Part shown: one piece after another, positions 1 to 12,900 of the stretch
Numbering within the stretch: position 1 is the stretch's first letter
Layout: every line of letters begins with the position of its first letter
DNA from: Certhia americana
Taxonomy: Eukaryota; Chordata; Aves; Passeriformes; Certhiidae
NCBI GenBank assembly: GCA_018697195.1
Contig: CM031858.1
Location: forward strand, 75,079,001-75,143,000
Reading direction: 5' to 3'
Length of the DNA stretch: 64,000 bases
Position numbers and translations under genes: made by a program
Notes under the pieces: generated by a model
Databases searched by the model: none
What the model was told of the DNA's origin: nothing
What the model saw: the letters and a program-made list of their open reading frames with translations, nothing else

Positions 1-1335
1 TACTCCCAGAAAGTCTTTTATTCCACCATATCAAATCAAGTGATGGTTACTGATGCGGCAACCAGTTTTCTCCCTCTATTTCACAGATAAAATCGAGAGA
101 GTCAGAAAGGAATTACTGTGATTCAAGAACAGAAAAGACATTTTGCTGTCTTGATTTGATACCAAAGCCCTCTGCAATTTTTTTCTGAAGATCAAGTAGT
201 TAATTTTAAAACCAGATTTTTTTATTTCATAAGTATATTTTTCAAAGGCAGTCAGCCGGCATGCATTGTATCATGAAGGTTAGAACTTCAAACCACTGTT
301 TATTAGTGTTAATTTCTCTCATATCTCTTTAAAAACATTAATTTAAATGATGTGTTGATATCTTAATATAAAAAGTGTTTTAAAAGTAGCTCAGAAGATT
401 TCATATTTCCTAGCAGGAACATGGTCCTATTTTTTAGCTATACAGCTATACAGCCTATGGCTATAATAACAACAGAAGAGCACAGAAAAGTAAACTGATT
501 ATAACAAAACACTTGTGGAAAGTAGATTTGATCATTTTGGTTATAAACTTCACAAAAACATTGAGTATTCAACCCCCTTTTTAAATTAGGAACAGTAGCC
601 AACAAAAGCTAGCCATTTTATCAGGACAGGCTTCAGAACTAATAATGAGACATTAAAATTTATAGTTTCAAATTCTCAGCCCAAAATAATAAGGCACTTT
701 AATTTTTCTATTAGTGCAAGTCTAGTTTTGATTTAAATACACTTACTCTGAAATGATGCCGTTTTTAACTAAAAGAAAAATACAGTGAATTTTTAAGTTC
801 CTTAAGAGCTCCCTGCAGAATTCAGGTTTCTGAAGAACCTTTCTGAATACACCAAAATTTAGTTTACAGCAATCATAAGAAATGTTGAGAAGCATTATAT
901 GTTCCCTACTAACATGTCAAGAAAATGTTTTGTCACAGTCACTGCCATCACTCAACATGAAGCATTAATGCTCACTTAAAATGACAGTGCTTAGGAATTT
1001 GTATGAGTTCTCAGCATTACTAATCACAGATAAAACCCAGAGTATTTCATGCACACACTGAATAATGTGACAAAGACATACTAATGAAGAGGGAGATGGA
1101 TATAAAAGGATCTTTTTTAATCCAGCTGAATTTGAGGTGGAAATAATGGACAAAACAGACCTGATAAGACCTGATAATTTTTAAAAATACTTTTGTTTCT
1201 GTTCATTGATTAAGCTGTGACACTGAAAAATAAAGTATTTAACTTTAAGGAAGGCCTAAGTGCATTTCATTTGAACTGGGGCTAAGTTTCATTTGAACTT
1301 AAATGGCATGCAAAAAATAGCAGCACTAGAAAAGA
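1..1335. other. AT-rich non-coding stretch, nothing recognised
   Basis: Unique-looking AT-rich DNA. The only open frame near here (about 965-1153, - strand) has no recognisable domain and the composition of random sequence. No repeat, RNA gene or splice-flanked exon was recognised. Confidence 0.6.
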
Positions 1336-1339
1336 TTTG

Positions 1340-1620
1340 TTCCCTGTGTTCTCACACATTCCCCCTCTTGTCATCTCCCTATGTCTTCTGATGGATGTTT
1401 CAGCACATTCATCATTCTACATCACACATCACCCTGCGAAGCAATAAACCTGTCCTGTGAGTGACATGGGCTAAGTGACAGCCCTGGTGAGCAGTGTTCC
1501 TCTTGGATGAGGGACAGCCCGACAGGAGTGGTCTGGCCTGGAGTAGCCACCACAAAGGGAGAAGGACTTTAACCAGACTACGAAGTCTGTGAGTCTACAA
1601 AGATTCACAAAAGCTGTAAC
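1340..1620 (+). mobile_element. LTR-like block, family unknown
   Basis: A block clearly richer in G+C than its surroundings. It has a C/T-rich section, an AATAAA signal (GCAATAAACC near 1440-1449), then a G-rich section (about 1450-1560). This order, pyrimidine-rich, poly(A) signal, then a short GC-rich tail, is typical of the R/U5 end of a retroviral LTR, and the wording around the AATAAA resembles avian LTRs I know. I see no clean TG...CA ends and no target-site duplication, so boundaries and class are guesses. Confidence 0.3.
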
Positions 1621-1844
1621 AATATATTATACTTGGCAAAAACATCCAAAACTATCTCTGGAAAGTTCTGAAATGGACTTTGAGAGTGCAGGTATGTGTA
1701 TGTAAAAACAGGGAAAATAGAAGAACAAATTACAAGATGTCTATGTCCAAGCTTTTCTAAAAAAATATTTAAAACATAGTTTGCAATTTCAGATGGATTT
1801 TAAAGGTTTCTATATTAAAAAATGTATCTGCATCATGTGTTAGT

Positions 1845-1990
1845 GTCCAGGTGCCAGTGGCAGCACTGGGGGGGTCAGTGGCCCCCAGTGTGGAAGAGCT
1901 GGGGCTAAACCCCCAGCAGGGATGGCCCTGTGGCCCCTGGTGGGGCAGGTATCTGTGCTGTGGCCTGTGCAGGACCCCAGGCTGGAGATA
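1845..1990. repeat. GC-rich double-hairpin block
   Basis: A GC-rich island in AT-rich DNA with two perfect inverted repeats in a row: CACTGGGGG (1864-1872) with CCCCCAGTG (1882-1890), loop of 9; and GCTGGGG (1898-1904) with CCCCAGC (1911-1917), loop of 6. Open frames on both strands across it (about 1769-2059 - and 1851-2084 +) are by-products of the GC-rich composition. It could be part of a decayed mobile element; I cannot name one. Confidence 0.5.
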
Positions 1991-4138
1991 CAGAAAGATA
2001 AATGCTGAAAGATACATCCAGAGGAAAGACTCAGTTATTCTGCGCATAGCTAATAACATGCTTCTACATCACTATCTTACGTAATGAGCCAAACAGCTTA
2101 TTCCTGCATATTTTTTTATAAAACTTTGTGGGGGAGTTTGTAAAGATGACCATTATACTCCAATAAAGTTATATTAGGACATTTTACTCAGGCTCTCATG
2201 TGAAAAAAACCCAAACTTGAACCTCTAAAGATTACCCTCTTCTATCGCCCAAAGGCTTAACTATCTACCTGAGTACATTCACTACTTAGAAAACCATCAC
2301 AGACAGTTATCTTTTATCCCAGTAACTAAAGGCAATCTCCCTCAGAGATGGAAGGAATTTCAAACATTTCTCTTCAGCCTTTCATTTTGAACCACTACCT
2401 TTAATTATTCTGTTACAGAACAGCTTTGGCTACTTTGCTGATTTCCACAGTCATGGCATTTTGATTTAAGTTTATCACACCTTCTAGATTCCAATAGCAA
2501 CATCAAAGGAAAGCAAGTAAATTTTACATTTGCATATGGGGCAGTGAGATTTCAGAGAACAGCTGGCTATATTCATCAGTAAATGGATTATACTCATTTG
2601 CAGATGCAAATATTTCTATTTGAGTATGAAGCTCAAACTCACAATTTATTCAGGAAAACTAGGTTAGCTACAGCAACTCTTACTAAACTCTGAATTTTAA
2701 GTGAAAAAAAATATGCCTAATGCACAGTAAATTTTTTCCTTGGGTTTGTATAGTTGTTTTACTACAATGTGTACATAGAAATAATGAAATTTAAGAACAT
2801 GCCATAAAAAACAGACATACATAATTTACTTTCTAAATTAATTATAAAAGCATCTGAGATCCTTACTTGTTTTCCTTTAAAGGAAACAAATAGAAAAGGT
2901 TTTCTTCCCTACAAGTTCCATTAAGGTGTTAAAAAAGTTAAGAAGGATCAGAAGATACTACTGAATTGTTAACTACAATGTAATCAAATACTTACTAAGT
3001 CTGAAAATATTTGAAAGGAAAAGAGTTGAAATACTAGTGTATCAAAGAGGAAAAATTTAGAGGGGTTTGTTTCTATCTGTGGCATGAAAATATAGCTACT
3101 GGATGCATATCTGTTACAAATTCAAGACTGAATAAAGAACAGCTGCATCAAAAAGGACAAGTCCCCAAAGGTACAGATTCTTCACAGATTGTTCAGGCAC
3201 TTGGCCATCAAAGGGGAAAGAGTCCTGTGTGACAGACACCTGATTATGCAAACTCTTGTTTTCCCAAGTTCTAGAAAAGAAATACAGTTATTTCAGTTCA
3301 GTACAAGTGAAATCAGGAACACTACATTAGTGAATAAATAGGATAACATACCTAATTATGATGATGGTGAAATCACTTTAATTAACATGGCATTGAAGAG
3401 ATAAAGTAGACATGTAATCATATCTGACTGGTCTGTATTCATAATGCTTAAAGGCTAGACAGCTAATGATAAAATAAAAGAACAGACTTTGCAACATATA
3501 GCCTAATTCCTCATTTAGTGTGATTTTGTGTTCTTAAATGAATGATTCCCTATGCAATTTATTTCAAATAATTTGAAGACTTCAAACAGTATTAGCCAGA
3601 AATACTCACTAGGATGTAACTGAATAGCCCAGAAAAGGCTACTACAGTTTATTATCATTTTTAGATCTTTGGAAAAGTACAAACAAATCCTACATGCAGT
3701 CCTTCTCTTACTGGTTACTATTTGTAATGTCTCATATATTTTCCATCACATAATTAAAATGTTGATAAAATCCCTTTATCCTCTATGATCCAATTTTTCT
3801 GTGTTTGATTTTTTTTTTTTTTTTTTTTTAATATTGTACAGACTGACTATTGTTCTTCCACATGTAGAAGCCAAGTTTAGTGATCTTCAACAGAAATAAA
3901 ATGAAGACTAAGTGCAGGCCACAGTATTTATGTTTGCTCCCACACTTTTTCACATTACTTGTCTGAGTTCAAGGCAATGAAAATCAATCAAGTCTGCCAG
4001 CTCACTGCTCTCTGATGTAGCGTTCAGTAACTACATAATAGTGACTTTCTGTCTTGAGTCCTGACTACCTTCTCAGTTAAACATTGTGCAGTCCTGAAGC
4101 AGAAGCAGATTAAGCATGATATATTTGACATTTTCTTC
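1991..4138. other. AT-rich non-coding stretch with a T21 tract
   Basis: No gene or classified repeat seen. A run of 21 T lies at 3809-3829. The sequence is otherwise unique-looking AT-rich DNA ending at the start of the LTR at 4139. Confidence 0.55.
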
Positions 4139-4894
4139 TGTATTAGGTTTATGTGGCAAGGTTTTGACAGCAAAGAGGGCTGTAGGGGTGACTTCTGTGA
4201 GAGGACAGCTAAAGCTGAGCTAATCAGCAATGGTGGTAACACCTTTTTTTTTTCCCCAAGAAAATTATTTTTAAGAAAGAGTAAAAAAATTCTGTACAGT
4301 TGCTACAAAAGAAGACTGAGAAAAACACAACAGAAACAACTGGGTAGACTCTGATGCGAGTGGAAAAAGAGGGGGAGAAGAAAGTCCACTCAGTGGAGCA
4401 GGGATTTCTCTGAAGCTCTCAGAGAACATGGCAGCGTTGAGCTGTCCCCCTGCAGCCCATGATGGCCCATGTTGGAGCAGATATCTACCCTGCATTCTGT
4501 GTGAGGGACACCACATGGAGCAGGGAAACAGTGTGAGGAGGAAAGAGTGATGGGGGCAAAGTGTTAAGAACTGACCGCAACCTCCTATCCTTCCCTGTGT
4601 TTCCTGGGGAGGGAGAGAAGGTAGAATCATTAGGAGTGAAGTTGTGTCTGGGAAGAAGGAGGATGGGAAGAGGTGGTTTTGGTGGTGTTTTTGTTTCTCA
4701 CTACTCTATTATTAACTGGCAATAAATTAAGTCAGTCTCCCCAAGCTGAATCTTTTTAACCCAAAACAGTAATTTCCCTGTCCTTCAGAGAATCCATTAA
4801 CTTTTTCACTGTATTTTCTCCCCCTGTTGAGGAGGGAGCATTAAAAGAGCAGGTTGGTGGGCATCTGGCAGGCAGCCATGATTAACCCACCTCA
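4139..4894 (+). mobile_element. Solo LTR of an avian endogenous retrovirus, family A
   Basis: About 756 bp resembling a common avian ERV LTR along its length. It begins TGTATTAGGTTTATGTGGCA and has a G-rich 5' part, repeated GGAGCAG-type units (about 4390-4540), the 12-mer ACTGACCGCAAC (4570-4581), a GAGTGAAGTTG motif, a CAATAAATTA poly(A)-signal region (about 4720), and an end near GATTAACCCACCTCA. The same 12-mer and motif order recur in the LTR at 33.1-33.8 kb. No gag, pol or env sequence follows, so it is a solo LTR. The flanks share only a T/C-rich similarity (TTTCTT on both sides), not a convincing target-site duplication. The open frame about 4271-4630 (- strand) is antisense to the LTR and not a gene. 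The ERVL-like assignment is from memory. Confidence 0.75.
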
Positions 4895-6704
4895 GCTTTC
4901 TTTGAACTGAGGTATAGAAATGTGTGCAATTGGTGACTGTACATAAGCTTTCATTAACACCATAATGCCACTAAGTGTTAACAGCAGGCAACCACAAAAA
5001 CTAATAGGGACTTCTGGGATAGTTATGCAAACAAGGTACAGGAAAGCATGAACATACTAAAATCTGCAAGATCAGAACTGAAGATGAATGAAAAGTGGTA
5101 AAACACTCTGTAGAGGTTGTATGGGGCAGCCAGGATTATCCTGCAGAACAGAGGAGAAAAATGACTGACAAACGACTAGAATGAGTACTACTTCTAAAAG
5201 ATTAAGATGAGCTATGTCAGAAACAGATAGATTCTCCCTATTTTTCTCTGTAGGAAACAGGAATATAAACTAATGAAACTGGAAAGGTGGAGAAAAAGTA
5301 ATAGCCCCCAGCAGTTCCCTCATTGAGAGCTCTCAAGCCTCATTACTTTTACCTCCACAGTTAAACCCACCAACGACCACAGCCATCAGAGTTACTTTAT
5401 GGCAATGACTCCCTGAAGTAGTGTACTCTTATGTCATTGTAGACAAAGTCTTAAAGGACTAATTGTGCTCTATATGGAATGGCAATAATGGATACAGCAT
5501 AGGAACTCATTATTAGCAGTATGTATTATTAAATAATGACAGTCTATTTTTGCTCTGAAGTTTGAAACTCACCTGAATTATCAGTCTTTCAAACAATCTA
5601 AAGACAGTGATTCTTAATATGTATATAGCTAGTTACACATTCAGTTGCAAAAACTGCACAAATCCCAGATTACTTATTTTTGAGAATTAAACAGAAAATT
5701 GGTGTGTTCAATGTTGCATTATACACTTCTAAGAGTCAAACATTTTGGTACACATAGAATCAATAATTCTTCAAAGATACTCTAAAGTAGAATAACAATG
5801 CCTATCTTTTTCTGTGTCTCAAAAAAACCCCCAAAAAACCAACCAAACAACAACAAAGAACCAAAAAACAACAAAAAAAACCCACACCAAAAAACCCCCC
5901 TCAGAAAACCCCAAAACAACAACAAAACACACCCCATTAGTTGTTGAAGCAATAGAAACAATCAGTTACTGGTATTCAAGTTTCAGCATGGGACCTAGCT
6001 GCTGATAAGAGTGTATAGTTTTGGGAAACTATCCATGTTTCTTTCTTGTAGCTCCCTAATTAACTGCTTGTGTTTTGGTGATGTAGCTTCTTGGTTCCCA
6101 AGACAGGCTGACATGCATATGATGAAGTGAACTTTTTCTAGAGCATCAGATATAGTACAAAAGATCTGAAAAGCACAGCAGATTTGTAATAATATCCTGT
6201 AATACAGCAAACATGCTGCAATGAATACAATATATCCTTTCCCTTAACATTAAACATGCAGTGTATATCCTAGTTCTGAGAAGCAAATTTCATCGAAGCT
6301 TTAGAACATGTCATATAGGGAAAAAAAATCATACTTTATTGAAAATCATTTAGCTGAGAGCACAAGGAGGTCTCTTCTGTAGGGAACAGGATGTGCCACT
6401 CATATCACTGAATACTTCAATCCAAGCACAGTTTTCCAATTGCAGTCCCTCTTTACAATTACTCAGGGTCTAACACCATTTAGGATCCTTACTAGAGCTG
6501 TACCACAGATCCTGCTGTAGTAGATGAATGGTCTACTTATCAGAGACATAGTTACTAATGAAAAAAACTCTTCTACTTAATCCTTTTGAGCATTACCTCA
6601 TTCTTACATGGGAATTTTAAACAACTGTCTTCAATCCAAGATATAAAAGTTAGATAAAGGACAGGTAACATGTCAGTACTTGCTGTACAGAGTCTAAAAG
6701 TCAG
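4895..6704. other. Non-coding stretch between LTRs
   Basis: AT-rich sequence without a recognised gene. It contains the A/C-rich tract at 5820-5937. Frames on either strand (about 5814-6005 +, 5995-6210 -, 6573-6974 -) are a translated simple repeat or sequence without domains; the last runs into the antisense of the next LTR. Confidence 0.55.
5820..5937 (+). repeat. A-rich/C-run low-complexity tract
   Basis: About 120 bp almost purely A and C: runs of A broken by CC to CCCCCC and by CAA units. Its apparent peptide (rich in K, T, N, Q and P) is a translated simple repeat. Similar A/C tracts on the same strand lie near 7.78, 15.06, 34.98, 36.24 and 59.94 kb. Confidence 0.85.
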
Positions 6705-7312
6705 TGTGCTTGTTTTGGCTGGGGTGGAGTAGATTTCATTCACTCTGGCTGGTGGGGGGGGCTGTCCTTTGTACTTGTGCTGAGCACAGGATTGATAATA
6801 CAGAGATGTTTTTGTTATTGCTTGAGGAGGGCTTGCACAGAGCCAAGGCCTTTTCTGCTTTTCCTGCTGCCATGCTGGTGAGAAAGCTGGGGGTGCTTGG
6901 GAGGTTGAGAAGTTGGGAGGAGACACAGCCAGGACTTGGTGACCCAAATTGACCAAAGGGATGTTCTGTACCATATATTATGCTCAGTATATAAAGTGTG
7001 AGGAAGAAGCAGGAAAGGGGGAACAGTTGAAGTGGTGGTGTTTGTCTTCCCAAATCACCATTATGTACAATGAGGTCCTGCTCTCCTGGAGACGGCTGAA
7101 CACCTGTCTGTCCATGGGATGCAGTGAATTAACTCCTTGTTTTGCCTTGCTTGTGTACATGGCTTCTGCCTTCCCTCTTAAACTGTTTTTACCTCCACCC
7201 AGGAGTTCTCTAGCTTTTACCTTTCTGATTCTTTCCCAGTTCTACTGGTGGGGGAGTGAACAAGCAGCTGCTTGGTCTTGGCTACACAGCAGGCTGTGGT
7301 TAAACCATGACA
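6705..7312 (+). mobile_element. Solo LTR of an avian endogenous retrovirus, family B
   Basis: A 608-bp LTR with canonical ends: it starts TGTGCTTGTTTTGGCTGGGG and ends TTAAACCATGACA. It is flanked by 5-bp near-identical duplications (GTCAG at 6700-6704, GTCGG at 7313-7317), the size expected for many ERV integrations. Inside are a TATA box (TATATAAAG, 6988-6996), a U3 with GATAATACAGAGATG, a degenerate ATTAAA-type signal near 7180, and a GTGGGGGAGTGAACAAGC section near the 3' end. The pattern matches an abundant avian ERV LTR that I recognise from recurring wording. No internal viral region remains, so it arose by LTR-LTR recombination. Open frames across it on both strands are not genes. Related copies lie at 25.25-25.95 kb. 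Confidence 0.85.
6988..6996 (+). promoter_or_regulatory. TATA box of the solo LTR
   Basis: TATATAAAG in the middle of the 6705-7312 LTR, where the U3 promoter of this family has its TATA box. It could start transcription toward higher coordinates; activity cannot be judged. Confidence 0.55.
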
Positions 7313-8297
7313 GTCGGGGTTTCATTTGTGGAAGATCAAGCTAGCCCTTAAATTTAAGATAAAAATGTCTTCTGTTGTTAAACATGAACAAGGTATCTGG
7401 GTACAGAAATGCCAAAGTGGTTTTATTTAAGAGAAATAGAATATATATATTTTTGTGGTAGTGATATAATCACAGGTAATGCCATGTTATTGAAGTAATT
7501 GGTCAGTATTATTGGGAATCCTAGATAAATCCAAACAACAACATAATGCTGAAATAATTTTATGCAAGATATCTGTACTTTTATTCAGTAAATCTGTATA
7601 CATTCTTGTAATAGCAAAGACTAAGAAGTACTAATCTTATTCCTATATGCAGCGGTTCTGATGCTTCTCGTCTGCCATCAACCGTCTAATCAGAGATGTC
7701 ATTAGGAAGCACAGTAACCTTCTCTTATTTCATGAAAAGAAGTATTCTTATGTTCCTTAAGTTACATCCTATTCCCCCTCCAAAAAAAAACTCCACAAAT
7801 CCACCCTCCAACCTCAAAAACACAGAAAACATAAAAACACCTCCCAAACCGTGATAAGTTTAAAAAAACCTACCACAGTAAACAAGGATAAGCCTACTTT
7901 GTCTGATGCTGATTAGAGCACCAGTTTTCCAAGTGGCTTTACTGATCCCAGGGTGCCTAATATTTCTTTTACAGCACAATCTGATGACTCAGCTGGCAGT
8001 CTTTGAAAGTTAAGCACAAACTAGTTACTAGCTGATGAGCACAAAGATGATGGAGGTGCCAGAAAGGAAGAGTGAAACACTAAGTAAAGCTGAACAAACA
8101 CTGGCTACAATGAAAGGGAACAAGTTCAAAGAAAACTAGGTAGGCTACCTAACATGAAACTGCCTGCAGTCTGATAGATGCAGAAATTTGCCCTTAACTT
8201 GGAAGCATGATCACTGTCTACTGTTAGAGTATGAAGCATAAAAAAAAACCCCACCTTTTCAGCCATAAAAGTTAAAACAAAGAAATAAAATAGTACT
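7313..8297. other. Non-coding stretch with an A/C tract
   Basis: AT-rich DNA between two LTRs. A low-complexity A/C-rich section lies at about 7771-7851. Nothing else recognised. Confidence 0.5.
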
Positions 8298-8604
8298 TGT
8301 GGTAGTGCATATACTTGTGTTTCTATGTATCCCTCCCGCCATGTGTTTCTATGTATTCCTCCCCCCAAGTGTGACCTGTTTATCCCTTCCCTTTCCTGTC
8401 CCTGGAACGTTATCCCATTGGCTGATGCTACATGCCTCCCCGCCCCTCTCCCGAGGTTTAAAGTATCTGGGAAAATTTTCCCTCTTCCTCTTTTTCCTCC
8501 CGGACTCCAGCCAAGAATAAACATCCAGCACCATCCTAGAGGAAAAGCAGCCCTTAGTCTTTTATCTTGGTCATGAAGAGCACTCCTGACCTCCCCACAA
8601 CACA
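8298..8604 (+). mobile_element. Short solo LTR, likely class II (ERVK-like)
   Basis: About 305 bp, strongly C/T-rich in an AT-rich setting. It opens with TGTGGTAG and closes with CCCCACAACA, giving the inverted TGTGG/CCACA ends of a retroviral LTR. It contains a CCAAT-like box (CCCATTGGCTGATG, about 8415), a TTTAAA-like TATA substitute (about 8456), and the poly(A) signal AATAAA (8516-8521) about 85 bp from the end. Length and layout fit short class II avian LTRs. The related LTR at 62.6 kb shares the AATAAACATCC wording. No internal region and no clear target duplication were found. Overlapping frames of 61-132 codons on both strands reflect the compositional bias. Confidence 0.7.
8516..8521 (+). 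terminator. Poly(A) signal AATAAA of the short LTR
   Basis: Perfect AATAAA inside the LTR at 8298-8604, followed by a U5-like section with GT-rich stretches. It is read on the + strand. Confidence 0.6.
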
Positions 8605-9910
8605 GCTAGCTAGGGATTATTTGGGGAGGGACAAAGGGGTGCTACTTCAAGTACTGTACTTCTGTATGTTTTGTCCTCATTACTAAAAATAAAGGGGACT
8701 TATGCCTTAAGATAGCCTAATATTAAAAATTCAAAATCTATGAACTACTGACAAACTCCATTAGAAGTGCTCTAAAATTAAAATTTCACACCACAGCCTA
8801 CCAGCCTTCAAGTATTTGGAATGAAATGTCAGTGCCACAGACAAGACTGGAAAACATTTTTTTGAGGAGAGCTTTATCCTATTTTGTTTTACAGTTTTCT
8901 TGTCTCAGCCTACTTATTACTCTTTTCTTTAGCACTGCTGGGAGAATATAGGAAAAATTATATTTCTTATATAATTTTATTATTATATTTAATATCCAAT
9001 AAATAAAATTACTGTATTTTGCTGCACTGAAAGTTTCATTAATTCTCAAGAAGAATGCTCTTATGCCTTGCCTTCCAAAATGATATGCGTGTTTTAACAA
9101 ATTTTTTGGCTTGTTGATTAGTCAAGTATGAGTTTAGTACAAGTATCAGGCATAGTTGGACTACACACATCTTCAGTGTTCCTACTGGTTGGCAGTTCAA
9201 TATATTCCTTCATGGACTGCATTCTCTGCAGGAGTTAGTGATCAAGTATTTATTTATATTCTGTCAAAGTTACAGCAAAACAGTTCCTTTAATGAACTGC
9301 TTTATTGTCATTTCAGACTCATGTCCTCCACTGCATTTTTTCCTAATATGTGCCCCTTTATAATTAATATTTATTTCTTCATACATTAAGACCCTATGTG
9401 AAGTTTCAGAGATTATGAATCCTCCTACTTAATCTCTTAAAAGAGGTGTAAAATATTTGTTAGATGACATCTTCTTCTTTGCTCCAATATCTCCAGAACA
9501 CTGAGATTCAGAGCAATACTACATAAACTTTATGATTTCAGCTTCTATTAAATCATATTATTTTGTTTATGAATCTTTAGAATAGTCACAGGTGAAGGAC
9601 AGATAAATGCTATAACTAAAAATATAAAGATAACAATGCTGAAATTTCATTCAGCTTATAGCAACATCAGACAGTATCAGAACACTCATCAAAATATAAT
9701 CTATATATCCTAAATACACCAATGTCTGCTAAGACAAAAGAAAGTAAACAGAGTTGGCCTGACCACTCAGGGAGTCAGAAAAATAACAGATGAGATTTTA
9801 GTAACCAAGAAGTGTATTCTTATGGTAAAGGATATGCTGTTAACTAATTTCAAATGCATTAAGTTCAGCAAACCAGCTTACTGATTCAACTGATTCAAAT
9901 TAAATTGGTA

Positions 9911-9912
<2 letters not shown>

Positions 9913-9959
<47 letters not shown>
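9913..9959 (+). repeat. Poly(A) tract, 47 A
   Basis: Uninterrupted run of 47 A just after GGTAAT, itself preceded by CTGATTCAA repeated at about 9881-9899. Possibly the tail of a retroposed sequence or an expanded mononucleotide repeat; no recognisable source gene lies upstream. Confidence 0.9.
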
Positions 9960-9960
<1 letters not shown>

Positions 9961-12900
9961 AACGAGAAATAAGAGAAATGAAAAGTACTGAGAATTGTTA
10001 TGAGGATGACCATCTGACAGAAGCCAGACCTGAATTTCCAGGACAGCACAGCAGCAAATTTCTGTCAGCTCTAACAGCATGATTGCAGGTAACAAGCAGA
10101 AAGCCACTTGTGATCCACACATGAAACATATTAATACTGAAGGGTCATAGAGAAATCAAGCCCAGCAACTGAAATAGTAACAAAAGGATGCTTATACTGA
10201 GCTTGAAGAATTTTGAAATACTTTGGATTCAGAACACACAGCCCATTCTCTTAGAGATAATGCTTGAGAGGGGTCCTTAAAGGATTAAAAAGGTAATGGC
10301 TGGCAGAATGGTTACTTGATGAGGTGAGAGGATTCTGTCCATTGACATACCAAAAAAACCCCTGTAATGTCATACAAATTAAGACAACACTCTAGACCAC
10401 TGTCATTTTCTTGTGGGAAGGATCCTAGTTGCCTAAGACATAAAATGAACTGAATTAGAAACCAAACAATTTTAAAATTATTATTTATTTATTTTTAATG
10501 ACAGAAAACAATGTAAATAAACTCAAGTATTTCCCTTCCAATTCCGAGATGATAGGCTGCAAAAGACATCTAAGGATTCAGAAAACCCTGACCAAAAAAT
10601 CCTCCAAAAGGACAGGAAAAAAAAACCCAAGCACACGAGTATTCCTGTGGTTTACTAAATTGATTTTAAAGATATGGTTTTTTAAATTGTAATATAGGCA
10701 AGAAGGGGTTTGTTTAAGTAGTCTTATGATATATTAAATCTTGATAGTTTCAAGCTAAGAACTAATAACCAATAAACTTCTAAACTATCAGGGTTCTGTC
10801 ATTAAGCGATTCATTACTACCTACTAATGCACAAGTTATTAAACTACTTTTTTTTTATTTTATTATTTCCTAACTTGCCCATTATACACAAATTTCCTAT
10901 ATTAATCCAGTGAACAGAACAGCCTTCATCTTTCTTCAAACCTATGACACATGTGGGAAGGGTTTCCATTCTGGATAATTGGGAGCATGAAGTATCATCT
11001 ATGAGCCATAACAAAAGCAGGATTTGTTGTTGTTGTTTGTTTGTTTGTGTAGTGAAGGTTGTTAACCTCAGTATGAATATGTATAAAGTACCTCTGTACT
11101 CAATATTTAGGTTGTATTATAAGGCAAAATAGAAAAAAGGTGAAGAAAGATAGAAACCAAGCACAGGAAAACTGGAATTTGCAGTGTGTATTAAAAGTCT
11201 GCATTCAAGAGTTCTACACACTGGTGAATTTTCAATAGTTGCTTGCACAGACCTTTGAGCACTTTATTGTACTAACTTGGCTTGTCATTTTGAACCAGCC
11301 CATCACCACCATTATTTCCAGCATATATAATGATAACAAATATTCCTCACATTGCCTGTAAATAAACAATACCATTCCTGAGACTGGCAACTCCCTTATT
11401 AGCTCTGTGGTTTTGTCATTCAACTCTTAACAGAAGTATTGACTCCTTTAAACAGCTCTGTAGAAACCACAGCTTAACTTACTCTAACAAAACCCATGAA
11501 ACTTTTAGCAATTAATTGCTTAAGCAATGTTTCTTATGAAACTATATAGTACCTCTTCTGGCCCAAAATATTGCATACAGTGGTATTATTACACCCTTTC
11601 CAGTACTAAACAAGTATTACTTATCTGCTTGACTAATATTTAAATATGAGGCAAGCAGGAACTGTAAAATACACAGCCAAGCATAGGTGCTAAGATAAAT
11701 GCAAGTTAGAAACCAAAAAGGGTTGAGGTACATAAATAGAAGTTTTGCAGCTTCTATTTCTGTAAAGAATACATCACTAAGTTCTATATGAATAAATGAA
11801 GTGCCAGAATAATAAACTGTTTACTCAAGTTAAAAGCACATATAACTCACACATGGTTGGTACATGCTATTTCCCATAGAAGCTAAATTTTCTCTGCAGT
11901 CTTAACTAAAAGAAGTAATTAATTATAAAATAAATTCTCATTTTGATGGACGCAGAAGGACAGCAAGACATAAACCAGACTGGGGGTTTTGCCCAGCTTT
12001 TCAGAGACAGTTGGATAACAAGAAACTAACAATTTTGGTTTTTTCTACCGTGGCCATTACAATCTCATTGAAGAGTATGGAAGCACAGCCTTTATTCTTA
12101 TGAAGTTAATTTAATATGAAAGCATGAAAGAGTGAATGGAGACCCCACATGATACATAAAACTGAATTTTTGAAAGCGGTTCTAGACATAAATCTCTTAT
12201 AACCCTGCAATAAATATTGATATTGAGATGATAATTCAGGGGTAGTTTTTAAAATCACAACTGCTTCAAACTGTAAAAAGTTAGAAATCATTACATGCTT
12301 AACAGTGTAAATTGTAGATAGGAGAAATAGGAAGCCAACTGTTCTTTCTGTAGCTAAAATCACAAAAACAGAGTAAAAAAAGAGGCAATATGGATTTTCA
12401 ACTGTGTTTATTTTTTGAGAAAAATTACATGACACCCAACATTAAAAACATCAGGTGTGGTTTCAGAGGTACAGACAGAAACCACATCAACTTCTCTGAC
12501 TGCCATCTAATAAACTGTAGTTTCTCTGAAAATCCTTTCAGCCACCTGCTAAGGACCTTGCAGGTAATCTAATGAAAATTCTGGATAATCATTTTTGTTG
12601 AATGATTGAAATGAAATGGGCTAAAATTAAAACTGAGCTTTAATACCATCTTCTCTGAAGTGAAAAATATATAAATGAGAAATTTGAGTAAAGCTAAACA
12701 CAGTTAAGGATGAAATACTACTGGACATCAGTTTGAGGGAGGCTTTTATTAATAAAGATTCATCTTTCAGTTCTAAAAGGGTAACAAGTCTGAAGAATAC
12801 AACTATTCAAACTGTAATAGAAGGTCTCAGGGAATCACAAGAGTGATTAAAGGAGTGTTAAAATAGCATAAGCATTTTCAAGTCTGGATTGGAAAAAAAA

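Noticed and set aside
6573..7344. Overlapping frames of 82-133 codons on both strands
   Set aside because: They coincide with a solo LTR with clear ends and target duplication; LTRs of this type do not encode proteins.
8126..8576. Frames of 61-132 codons around 8.3-8.5 kb
   Set aside because: They are caused by the pyrimidine-rich composition of the short LTR at 8298-8604; there is no domain or start context.
9895..10122. 75-codon frame ending in poly-phenylalanine
   Set aside because: It is the complement of the 47-A run, not a protein.
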